Source: Verrucomicrobia bacterium UBA1731 (GTDB taxonomy: Bacteria; Verrucomicrobiota; Kiritimatiellia; RFP12; UBA1067). From it: a stretch of 7,920 nt of DNA. The stretch is from NCBI GenBank assembly GCA_002317575.1, contig DCIH01000110.1, positions 1 to 7,920 of the forward strand, written 5' to 3'. The translations under genes were made by a program, and so were the position numbers. Of this stretch, positions 1 through 7,034 are shown piece by piece. Below the pieces are notes generated by a model. That model was not told the origin of the DNA, ran no database searches, and saw only the letters and a program-made list of their open reading frames with translations. Positions within the stretch are counted from its first letter, which is position 1. Each line of letters opens with the position of its first letter.

Positions 1-587
1 AGGAGCGCAAACAGCCCGTAGTCGGCCCGCGCGCGCGCGACGTCGACCAGAACGGCATAAAGCAGATACAGGACGCCCAGCACGGACAGGGTCGTCTTCC
101 CGAGGCGGCGGACGCACCACGTCAGGACGCCCGACAGGAGAACGAGCAGGAAGAGCGTCCGCAGGAACCAGAGCGGCAGCATCAGCGGCGGCTTCCACAG
201 ATCCGTCCCGAAGAGAACGGCCTGTTTGCCGAACCACCAGTCGGAGAGGGATTGGAGCCCTCCCGCGAAAACCGAACCGGAAAGAAGATAGAGGCCGAAC
301 AAGGTGCTCCAGACCAGATACGGCACGACGAGCGTTCGCACGCGCTTGATCGTTTCACGCGACCACCAGCCCGCTTCGTCGCAATGCCCCGCCAGAAGAT
401 AGCCGGAGACCAGGAAGAAGAACGGCACGGCAAAGCGCGCGAAGTCCCGCAGGAACAGACGAACGAAGGAGACCGGCGGCGGCGGAAAACATTCCAGAAC
501 GACATGCAGGAGAACGACGGCAACCGCCGCCACGAGCGACGCATTGGCGATGCGCGCCCGAACCGCCCCCCTCACGGGAGGTGTCAT
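1..587 (-). CDS. Acyltransferase-3 family membrane protein (3' end outside window)
   Basis: 195 codons are visible, about half of a typical ~330-400-residue member; the frame is still open at the left edge. The family are polytopic inner-membrane O-acyltransferases that move acetyl or other acyl groups onto sugars. Visible hallmarks are a first membrane segment ending in VVLLHVV (24-30) with the expected catalytic-type His28; RFAVPFFFLVSGYLLAG (51-67), the most diagnostic motif of the family; KRVRTLVVPYLVWS (81-94), matching its KR...Py..w segment; and PLWFLRTLFLLVLLSG (138-153). It is likely to acetylate or otherwise acylate the polysaccharide made by the upstream genes. The ATG at 587 was chosen because GGAAG lies five bases upstream; an in-frame ATG at 608 would add seven residues but has no visible ribosome site. 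It sits 107 bases after the preceding gene, so it may have its own promoter. Confidence 0.85.
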   Translation of the reverse strand, partial: MTPPVRGAVRARIANASLVAAVAVVLLHVVLECFPPPPVSFVRLFLRDFARFAVPFFFLVSGYLLAGHCDEAGWWSRETIKRVRTLVVPYLVWSTLFGLYLLSGSVFAGGLQSLSDWWFGKQAVLFGTDLWKPPLMLPLWFLRTLFLLVLLSGVLTWCVRRLGKTTLSVLGVLYLLYAVLVDVARARADYGLFAL

Positions 588-639
588 ATTCGCTTCCGTT
601 TCCGTCATGTCATGAAAGCTGTTGCGAAAAACATGCTTT

Positions 640-668
640 GGCCGGATATTTTATCATATTTTCCAGCC
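640..668 (-). promoter_or_regulatory. Possible hairpin in the AT-rich intergenic gap (588-694)
   Basis: On the minus strand GGCTGGA (668-662) can pair with TCCGGCC (646-640), seven pairs including one G-T wobble, around a 15-base AT-only-but-one loop. It starts 27 bases after the stop of the family 2 glycosyltransferase gene. A TTTTT run follows only about eight bases past the stem, so it is a poor intrinsic terminator. The same stretch holds TATGAT and TAAAAT, possible -10 elements for the acyltransferase, but I see no convincing -35. Either a weak attenuator/terminator or a promoter region is possible; both are tentative. Confidence 0.25.
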
Positions 669-694
669 GACGTGCCTGCGCCGAGACGATTTCG

Positions 695-1747
695 TCATTT
701 TCGGAGGAGGCCGGTCAACGGATAGTAGAAGCGGCGGAAATACCAGGTCGCCGGGAAAAGGATCCCCGTCCGATGCGCCAGCACGACGAGCGGCCACGCC
801 ACACGTTTCCAGCGTGAGGCACATTGCCACAGCGACCGGTAGCGGGATGCCGCTTCGGCGTCCGCGAAGACGATGGCGAGCGCCCGGCGGCGGTCGGCGG
901 ACGAAAAGCGTTTGGCGTACAGACGATGGAAGAGATACCAGTTGAAGATCGACAACGCGTCATTCCCCAGGAAACGCCGCACGTCGGCCGGCAGACCGGC
1001 GGTCGCGAGGAATCCGGCCAGACGGATGCCGATGGACGCCGTGGCGAAGAGGATGTCGCTCGTGCCCATGGACGAGACGCTGCCCGCGCGACGACGGTAG
1101 TTGTAGCGGGGCGTTGCCAGGAACAGCACCCGGTCCGCCTGCGCCAGCACGCGCGGCGTCCATTCGGAATCCTCGCTGGGAACGCCCTCGAGCTGGTAAA
1201 GCCCGCGGGCGCGCAGATAGTCCGCCCGCGTCACGACGAGCGCGCCGTGGTTCTTGCAATGTCCGTGCCGGCAGACGCGCCGCAGGAATTCAACGCCGGA
1301 TAGGACGATGCCGTCGTCCGAGGCGGGCAGATTGGCGATCGTGTCCAAGGGGGTCAAACCGCCCGTGCCGTCGTCCTCGACGACGCGCGCCGCCACGTTC
1401 ACGACATCGGGTTCGCTGGCGGCGGCGATGCCGTCCGCCAGGGCCTTCAGCGCCTCGGGATCGAGCCAGTCGTCGCCGTCCAGCGGCACCAGGTAATCGC
1501 CGCGCGCCACGTCGAAGGCGCGGTTCCGCGAAGCGCCGCCCGCCCCGGTGCACGGCAGGTCCAGCACGGTCTTCGCGATGCCCGCGCGCGGGCTCCAGCC
1601 CCGGCACAGCTCCAGCGAATCGTCCCCGCCGCGTTCGACGGAAAGGACGACCTCGAAGTCACGCAGGGCCTGCGCGTCCAGCGAGGCGAAGAGCTGCGGC
1701 AGATACCGCGCGCAGCGGCAGGCCGGCACGACGACGGTCAGGAGCAT
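695..1747 (-). CDS. Family 2 glycosyltransferase
   Basis: A 350-residue inverting GT-A glycosyltransferase expected to extend the lipid-linked repeat unit. The N-terminus (LLTVVVPACRCARYLPQLFASL, from residue 2) is the classic GT2 nucleotide-binding start. GGASRNRAFDVARGDYLVPLDGDDWLD is the GT2 core, with the DxD-type motif in LDGDDW (89-94). SEDSEW (191-196) supplies the likely catalytic-base aspartate, and YNYRRRAGSVS (215-225) matches the following Y-R-x-x-S segment. HGHCKNHG (161-168) is an unusual His/Cys cluster just before the acceptor-side strand. The C-terminal ~80 residues are rich in aromatic and basic residues with a hydrophobic patch (317-334), compatible with membrane association. 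I chose the ATG at 1747 over in-frame starts up to 1972 because GAGGAG lies six bases upstream, the GT2 fold begins there, and the extra upstream residues are an arginine-rich out-of-frame reading of the preceding gene. It overlaps that gene by ten bases. Confidence 0.9.
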   Translation of the reverse strand: MLLTVVVPACRCARYLPQLFASLDAQALRDFEVVLSVERGGDDSLELCRGWSPRAGIAKTVLDLPCTGAGGASRNRAFDVARGDYLVPLDGDDWLDPEALKALADGIAAASEPDVVNVAARVVEDDGTGGLTPLDTIANLPASDDGIVLSGVEFLRRVCRHGHCKNHGALVVTRADYLRARGLYQLEGVPSEDSEWTPRVLAQADRVLFLATPRYNYRRRAGSVSSMGTSDILFATASIGIRLAGFLATAGLPADVRRFLGNDALSIFNWYLFHRLYAKRFSSADRRRALAIVFADAEAASRYRSLWQCASRWKRVAWPLVVLAHRTGILFPATWYFRRFYYPLTGLLRK

Positions 1748-2718
1748 GCCGTTCTCCTCGTGCGACAGGCGGCGAGCACGCCGCCCAGGCGCTTGCGGAT
1801 CTTCGGCTCGAGCTCGGTCCAGGGCGCGAGCAGTCCGACCGCGGTCCGATGCGCACGGCACAGGGAAAACGGCACGGGGCCCGGCAACCGGAGCCCTTCC
1901 GCCTGCGCCCATTCGACGACGGAGACGTAGGCGTCGAAATGCCGCAGCGCCCGGCGCGTCCAGCCGACCCACGGTTTGGGACTGGCGATGAAATGGACGA
2001 AGAGCCGGGCGGGGTCCTTGTCCATCCGGAAGACGTCCTGCACGCGCGGCGCGCCGACGACGAAATTGAGGCAGGCGTTCAGGGTCGATTCGTCGAGCTG
2101 GTGGTAATGGGGCAGGGCGTGGTCAGCCACGCCCACGTTGCGCCGCGGCAGGACCTTCATCTGCAGATCGTGCCAGACGTCCAGGAAGCGACGGTTCTCC
2201 TCGAGCGCCAGGGAGCAGAAGCAGCCCGAACCGGAGGTCGCATAACGCGGCGCGTCGTTCGCCGCGCCGGCGAGGGCCGCCACGTCGTCGTGCCAGACCT
2301 TCAGGATCGCCTGCGGGATCGTCCGTCCGTCTTCGCCGTATTCGTGATTGCGGAAGGCCGCCGGCATCTCGGCCGGAGCGCGCAGACGGAAATGTATCTC
2401 GTCCCGGCGCGCGGGCGGCAGAAGCGCCGAGACGTTTCCGGTGAAGAAGGCGTCCGAATCGGCCCAGGTCGCGAAATCGGTGCGCGCTTCGCGCATGACG
2501 AACGGCTTGTAGCACGTCAGGGAGCGGTCGACGTCTTCCAGCGGGAAGAGCGCCACGTCGCCCAACTGCTCCAGCACGCGTCCGTCGTCCGGCGTGAAGT
2601 CCTTCACGCCCACCAGAAACGGTTCGTCCATGCCGGCCTTCCGCGCCGAGGCGACGAGCAGAAAGAGCCCCCACAGATAGCGGCTGTCGCCGATGGTCAC
2701 GATGGTGTTGTTACGCAT
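1738..2718 (-). CDS. GT8-like (GT-A fold) glycosyltransferase
   Basis: A 326-residue, apparently soluble protein that probably adds one sugar from a nucleotide-sugar donor to the growing repeat unit at the cytoplasmic face of the inner membrane. The N-terminus (IVTIGDSRYLWGLFLLVAS, 6-24) resembles the first strand and helix of GT8-type enzymes. CYKPFVMRE (69-77) and WADSDAFF (85-92) supply the DxD-type metal/donor motif (D87, D89). DESTLNACLN (209-218) resembles the GT8 D(Q/E)xxLN segment, and FVHFIASPKPW (240-250) matches the family's HFxGxxKPW closing motif. The ATG at 2718 overlaps the upstream gene's stop by eight bases, and AGGGAG lies ten bases before it (2734-2729). The C-terminal tail (about 306-326) is basic and cysteine-containing, of unknown meaning, possibly for membrane association. 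Donor, acceptor and linkage cannot be assigned. The GT8 call is by motif resemblance; a related GT-A family is possible. Confidence 0.78.
   Translation of the reverse strand: MRNNTIVTIGDSRYLWGLFLLVASARKAGMDEPFLVGVKDFTPDDGRVLEQLGDVALFPLEDVDRSLTCYKPFVMREARTDFATWADSDAFFTGNVSALLPPARRDEIHFRLRAPAEMPAAFRNHEYGEDGRTIPQAILKVWHDDVAALAGAANDAPRYATSGSGCFCSLALEENRRFLDVWHDLQMKVLPRRNVGVADHALPHYHQLDESTLNACLNFVVGAPRVQDVFRMDKDPARLFVHFIASPKPWVGWTRRALRHFDAYVSVVEWAQAEGLRLPGPVPFSLCRAHRTAVGLLAPWTELEPKIRKRLGGVLAACRTRRTACS
1754..1759 (-). promoter_or_regulatory. Ribosome binding site that sets the family 2 glycosyltransferase start
   Basis: GAGGAG on the minus strand, six bases before the ATG at 1747 and inside the end of the upstream glycosyltransferase gene. 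It decides the start: the reading frame is open for 75 further codons upstream, but those do not resemble the family. Confidence 0.7.
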
Positions 2719-4060
2719 GGACGGACAGCTCCCTTCGGGATACCTTCTCGTTCAGATAGGAAACGACGGCGAAGACGATGACCAGCTGCGTGAAGTTGAT
2801 GGACTGCTTGAGCACCCACTCGAGCACGCTCTGGAGGTAGACGCCCGTCAGGCCGCCGAACGCGCCGGCTGCAATCCAGAAGTCCGGTTGTCCGCGCAAT
2901 CGGCGCGTGAGCCGCAGAGCCTTCCACCAGTGCCAGCCGAACAAGGCCAGCAGCGCCAGGAAGCAGGGCGTGCCGCATTCCGCCCAGACGAGGAGGTAGA
3001 TCGTCTCGACGATGCCCTCCTTGAAATCGTCGCCCATGCGGAATTCCTCGCGGTGCTGCGCGTATTCGTAGGGCGGATTGATCTTGATGCCCCAGTTGTT
3101 GAGCCCCACGCCGATCACGGGACGATCCGCGATCATCCGTCCGGCGGCCTGCGCGAGTCCGATGCGCTTCTCGCCCGAACGGACGGAGGCCGATTCGAAA
3201 CGCTCCACGATCTTCGGCAGCGCCAGCGTCAGGCCGAGGAGTCCCATCAGAACCAGCGGCATCAGACGCGAAACCATGCGGAAGCTGAAGTTCCGCCGGA
3301 AGGAGACAAGCGCCACGGCGCCGACGGCGATCGGCAGACAGAGCAGCGCGCCGCGGGAATAGGTGCGCATGCAGGCGGCGACGCCGGCGAATGCGCAGAC
3401 GGTGAAATACTTCCACGCGCGGGATTTCGGCATGTTCAGATACGCCGCGAAGAACAGGGTCCCCGCCAGAAGCGCCCACATGGCCATCGAATTCTGGTGC
3501 GCGAACAGGCCGCGCGCCTGGGCGACATGGACGATGAAATGCTGCTTGAGAACGGAAAGGAAGTTGACGATCGTGACAACGCCGAGCCCGACGAGCGGTG
3601 CGGACACGTCGTCCGTGAAACGGCAGTAGCCGCGAACCGCCTTGTACACGAGGAACATCATCGGCACCTTCCAGACCTCGTACCAGGCGAACATGTATCC
3701 GGTGTATTCCAGATCGGTCTCGACGAAAGGATGGCAGTTCACCAGCGACGGCAGCGAAAGGAGCCAGTACAGGAGGAAGAACAGCGCCCCGGCATCCGGC
3801 AGGAACCGCCCCCGCTCGCGACGGAGCGTCAGCGCGACCGTCATCGCGAAGGACAGGAGATACGGCAGCGCGACCTCCATGCCGCGCGTCGAGCCGCGGT
3901 AGAACTCGGCCGAGAAGAACATCACGGCCATCTGCGGCCACGCCATCATCGGCAGGGGGATCGCCACGGCCAGGGCCTTCAGCGCCTTCCGATTGACGCC
4001 GGCGGCCAACCCGACGGCCAGCATCAGCAACAACGCCGCCAGTGCCGCAGCGAACTTCAT
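2711..4060 (-). CDS. O-antigen polymerase/ligase family membrane protein (Wzy/WaaL-like)
   Basis: A 449-residue polytopic inner-membrane protein with roughly 10-12 hydrophobic segments. It should act on undecaprenyl-linked glycans at the periplasmic face, joining repeat units (Wzy) or moving a chain to an acceptor (WaaL). Hallmarks of the Wzy_C/O-antigen ligase family are RGLFAHQN (183-190), TYSRGALL (233-240), and the loop with RMIADRPVIGVGLNNWG (308-324), followed by a large periplasmic loop and IYLLVWAECG (354-363). The family's usual HN before the YL motif reads ET here (352-353). Next to a co-polymerase and export protein, a Wzy polymerase role is more likely than ligase, but sequence alone does not separate them. 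The ATG at 4060 lies four bases after the fusion gene's stop; GGGA nine bases upstream is a modest ribosome site, so coupling is likely. The TAA at 2713-2711 lies inside the start of the next gene. Confidence 0.88.
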   Translation of the reverse strand: MKFAAALAALLLMLAVGLAAGVNRKALKALAVAIPLPMMAWPQMAVMFFSAEFYRGSTRGMEVALPYLLSFAMTVALTLRRERGRFLPDAGALFFLLYWLLSLPSLVNCHPFVETDLEYTGYMFAWYEVWKVPMMFLVYKAVRGYCRFTDDVSAPLVGLGVVTIVNFLSVLKQHFIVHVAQARGLFAHQNSMAMWALLAGTLFFAAYLNMPKSRAWKYFTVCAFAGVAACMRTYSRGALLCLPIAVGAVALVSFRRNFSFRMVSRLMPLVLMGLLGLTLALPKIVERFESASVRSGEKRIGLAQAAGRMIADRPVIGVGLNNWGIKINPPYEYAQHREEFRMGDDFKEGIVETIYLLVWAECGTPCFLALLALFGWHWWKALRLTRRLRGQPDFWIAAGAFGGLTGVYLQSVLEWVLKQSINFTQLVIVFAVVSYLNEKVSRRELSVHA

Positions 4061-4064
4061 GCCG

Positions 4065-7034
4065 TCAGTTCCCGTAGTTCCTCAAGGTCGACCAGGTCGA
4101 GACCGGCGATACGAGCAGATTGAAGAGCTGACCCGTCGGAAGCAACTTGCGGACGAAGACGTTGTATTCCGAGATGTTGTCGTGCGGCGCATACACGATG
4201 TCGCCCGCCGCCAGACGCACGTTGGCCCGTTTGCCGGCGAGGATGTCGTCCACATTCACGCGGTAGATGTGCGGGTCGGCAAGCCCGCCGCGGATGATGA
4301 CCACATTCGACCAGTACGTCTCCTCCATCCAGCCGGCCGCCGTCAGCACTTCCAGCAGGCTGAGGTTCGGATTCCAGAGTTTCGTGTGCGGCGTACGGAC
4401 ATGTCCGACGACGGTCACGAACGATTCCGTGCGTGCGCCGATGAAGATGCGGTCGTTGCGCTTGAGGCGGACGTTGTGCAGCGGATCGCCGCCGTTGATC
4501 GCGCGCGTGAAGTCGACCGGCAGGGCGCCTTCGTAACCCTGGCGGAAGAGAAAGGAGTTCGAGAGGTCGGCGATCTCGAGGTCCTGCCCGTCGATCTTGC
4601 GGACGCCCGATCCGCCGGCCTTCGCATACAGGTCAGCCAGCCGCATGTCGCTCGAGATCGTGTAGATGCCCGGCTGGGCGACGCCGCCGTAGAGCGAGAT
4701 CGTCTGGGACTTGATCTCGATCGGCGTCAGGCCGACGGCCGGCTTCTTGATGTACTTCGCGAGACCCGTTTCGATCGTCTTCGCCGCTTCGCCCAATGTC
4801 AGCCCGGCGATCTTGACCTGTCCCAGGAAGACGATGCCGATGTAGCCGTCGGGCGTGACGGTCGTTTCGCCCGAGATGTCCGTGTGGTCGTAGACGACGA
4901 CCTTCAGCCGGTCGCCGGCGTTGATCCGGAACTCCTCCGGCGGCTCCTCGTCGAGCTTGCGGAGGAAATCCGTCTGCGCCTTGCGTTCCGTCTCGTCGAG
5001 ACGCACCTCGTCCACAAGGCCGTCCCCGATCTCGACCAGGTCCGGATACTGCTCGTAGTTGCCCGTCATGCGGGTCGGATAGCAGCCGTTCGCCAGCACG
5101 GGCAGCAGGAGCGCCAGCGCAAGGGACCGCACCATCCCCAGCAGGAACACCGGCAGGTGGGCCGACGCCCCGCTTTCGACGAGACGGCGCACGAACCGGC
5201 GGGGCGTCCTGCCGATGCCCACCAGCGCAAGCGTCGTTGCGCAGAGCCGCTGCAACTGGGCGCACGCCGTGCTGTGATGGCCGCCCTTGGCCGACAGCGT
5301 GACCACGACGAGATCGAAGTCGGCTTCGAGAATCTTGAGATCGGCCTCCAGCAGCGCCAGTTCGCCGACGGAAAGCCGGCGCGGATTGACCACCGGCATC
5401 ACGCCGTGATCGCCGCTGTAGGAGATGGCCGAATAGAATGTCGCCTTCGGATCGTCCGGACAATCGCCTGCGGCGCACACCTTGACGAACAGCGTCTTCA
5501 TGCCGGCGAGCGAGCACTGGAACGAGAGCGCGTCCAGGAATGAGGCATCGACCCTGGCGCCAAACAGCGGCAGGAGGAAGACGGCCTTCCGGTCCGCGAT
5601 CGCCTCGCGGAACCGCAGGAAGACCTCTTCGGGGGAATCCTGGCCGGGACCGATCACCCCCAGGGATGTCGCATCGACGACGGACGCCAGTTCGGAGCGC
5701 TTGCGGACCCTTCCGAACAGCAGTTCAAGCATCACGACCGACAGAAGCGTAAGGGCGCCCAGCGCCATGCCGCCGGACGCGATAATCGACAGGCGCTTCT
5801 TCGAAAACGTCTTCTTGCTCGTGGCCGTCGTCGCCGTCTCGATCTGATAGAATTCGTTGTTGACGGACGCCTCGAGATAGCGCACGGACGCATCCGTCGC
5901 CTCGATCGCCTCGCGCGCCGGCTGCAGGCTCTCGCGCCGTTTCTTGAGCCCTTCGTAGCGCGGCAGCACCTTCGAGAGTGCCTCGATGCGTGCGGTGCCG
6001 TTTTCGACGCCCTTCTCGGCGGCGAGCTTCAGCGTCTTCTGATGGGCCAGCTCGCGTTGCACCGCCTGCGCCTCGGTCGAAAGGATCTCCAGACGCTTGA
6101 GATCGACCGTACGTCCCTTCTCGACGCCGTACTTCACGAGCAGGGCATCGAACTTCGCCCGCGTCTCGCGGCGCTCGTCGAGGTAGTACTTAAGCCGCGG
6201 ATTCTCGTCGGTGTAGATGCGGCGGAGCTTCTCGATCTGTTCGTCGTCCTCGGCGATCGTGTCCGCGTACTTCTTCACGGTCGCCGACTCGTCGAGGATG
6301 CGCGTATCCACGCCGTTGAGCTGCCGCTTGAGACTCGCCTCGAGGGCCTCGAGTTCGCCGATCTTCAGGTCGATCTCGCCCAGCTTCTGCTGCGTTTCGG
6401 AGATCTGACGCGTCAGACGGCTCACCTCCTCGAAGGGCCGCACGATGCCCAATTCCGAATTGAGGGCGTTTTCCTCCGTCTCGATGCGGCGTTCCTCGTT
6501 GGCGATTTCGGACTTGCGGCGGTCCGTGGACTCGCGCCAGCCCTTCAGGTCCTCGAGCCGGAAGGCGCGGTATTCGGCGATCGCCACGTCCGCGAAGGCG
6601 TTTGCGCGCAGGATCGCCTCCTCCTCCGTCGGCGCATAGGCCTTGACCGCAAAGAAATTCCTGTTCTTGCGGTCCTGGGAGACCTCGAACGCCACCGAGA
6701 GCCGGTTGACGGCGTCGGGTGCGAGGCCCAGCGCGTCCGCCACCTTCGAGAACATCGAACGGCGCGTCAGGATGCGCACGACCTGGGCGTCGTCCAGTTC
6801 GCGGATGCTGCCGGAACGCTTCGGATAGAACGCGAGATTCGTCAGGGAGTCGCAACGCAGCATGTTGCGCGACATGTTCCAGTGCGAAAGCGCCGCCAGG
6901 ATACCGCAACCCGACAAGGCGACGATCAGGCCCAGCCACCACCAGCGGGCGACCGCCGCCTGGACCTGAATGCGAAGCTCCTTCAGCTTCTGCATCTGGC
7001 GGAGCTCGACTTCGCGCTCGTCCTCTGCGGTCAT
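4065..7034 (-). CDS. Fused Wzz/GumC-type polysaccharide co-polymerase and Wza-type polysaccharide export protein
   Basis: This 989-residue protein should control chain length in the inner membrane and form the outer-membrane exit for a surface polysaccharide. Domains in order: cytoplasmic N-terminus; TM1 (about 31-50, starting WWWLGLIVAL); Wzz-like periplasmic region (about 55-160); long charged coiled coil (about 160-395) carrying YTDENPRLK (274-282), typical of GumC-type co-polymerases; TM2 (about 415-440); a cytoplasmic BY-kinase-like domain (about 445-633) without Walker motifs; a hydrophobic signal-like segment ending at C651; a polysaccharide-export domain (about 701-775; FRINAGDRLKVVVYDH); two SLBB-type segments (about 777-810 and 870-916); and a C-terminal segment (955-989) that may match the Wza membrane helix. 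The ATG at 7034 is preceded by GGGAGG ten bases upstream. Co-polymerase and export protein are normally separate genes. A split caused by one sequencing error is unlikely, because no stop triplet occurs in any minus-strand frame between 5069 and 5398. Family calls are firm; single-chain function is inference. Confidence 0.92.
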   Translation of the reverse strand: MTAEDEREVELRQMQKLKELRIQVQAAVARWWWLGLIVALSGCGILAALSHWNMSRNMLRCDSLTNLAFYPKRSGSIRELDDAQVVRILTRRSMFSKVADALGLAPDAVNRLSVAFEVSQDRKNRNFFAVKAYAPTEEEAILRANAFADVAIAEYRAFRLEDLKGWRESTDRRKSEIANEERRIETEENALNSELGIVRPFEEVSRLTRQISETQQKLGEIDLKIGELEALEASLKRQLNGVDTRILDESATVKKYADTIAEDDEQIEKLRRIYTDENPRLKYYLDERRETRAKFDALLVKYGVEKGRTVDLKRLEILSTEAQAVQRELAHQKTLKLAAEKGVENGTARIEALSKVLPRYEGLKKRRESLQPAREAIEATDASVRYLEASVNNEFYQIETATTATSKKTFSKKRLSIIASGGMALGALTLLSVVMLELLFGRVRKRSELASVVDATSLGVIGPGQDSPEEVFLRFREAIADRKAVFLLPLFGARVDASFLDALSFQCSLAGMKTLFVKVCAAGDCPDDPKATFYSAISYSGDHGVMPVVNPRRLSVGELALLEADLKILEADFDLVVVTLSAKGGHHSTACAQLQRLCATTLALVGIGRTPRRFVRRLVESGASAHLPVFLLGMVRSLALALLLPVLANGCYPTRMTGNYEQYPDLVEIGDGLVDEVRLDETERKAQTDFLRKLDEEPPEEFRINAGDRLKVVVYDHTDISGETTVTPDGYIGIVFLGQVKIAGLTLGEAAKTIETGLAKYIKKPAVGLTPIEIKSQTISLYGGVAQPGIYTISSDMRLADLYAKAGGSGVRKIDGQDLEIADLSNSFLFRQGYEGALPVDFTRAINGGDPLHNVRLKRNDRIFIGARTESFVTVVGHVRTPHTKLWNPNLSLLEVLTAAGWMEETYWSNVVIIRGGLADPHIYRVNVDDILAGKRANVRLAAGDIVYAPHDNISEYNVFVRKLLPTGQLFNLLVSPVSTWSTLRNYGN
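5082..5135 (-). other. Internal lipoprotein-type signal sequence at the fusion junction (residues 634-651)
   Basis: Residues 634-651 read MVRSLALALLLPVLANGC: an arginine, a hydrophobic core and a small-residue stretch ending in cysteine, as in the N-terminus of a free Wza-type lipoprotein. The lipobox is imperfect, with A at -3 where L/V/I is usual, N at -2 and G at -1. Position 634 is an ATG at 5135 and 635 is GTG; GGGG lies directly before the ATG, too close to be a good ribosome site for it. In the full-length chain this segment would be a third membrane span, and would correctly carry the export domain into the periplasm. Whether it is cleaved by signal peptidase II, stays as a membrane anchor, or serves as a separate translation start cannot be told from sequence. 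Confidence 0.6.

Noticed and set aside
182..544. A 120-codon minus-strand frame opening within the acyltransferase region.
   Set aside because: It is rich in S and R without any domain; the adjacent frame from 587 to the window edge gives clear acyltransferase-3 motifs.
1748..1972. A 75-codon N-terminal extension of the family 2 glycosyltransferase frame.
   Set aside because: The added residues are an arginine/alanine-rich alternate-frame reading of the preceding gene; the fold and a good ribosome site both place the start at 1747.
2697..3941. A 414-codon minus-strand frame overlapping the O-antigen polymerase gene.
   Set aside because: It is the same DNA read one frame off, R/G/A-rich and without membrane segments; the real frame has the family motifs.
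1114..5543. Three long plus-strand open frames (1114-2781, 2693-4123, 3993-5543) that nearly tile the antisense strand.
   Set aside because: Their products are rich in R, H, Q, D and G with no hydrophobic cores or family motifs, while the minus strand over the same span encodes recognisable proteins with start sites and tight junctions. High GC leaves few antisense stops.
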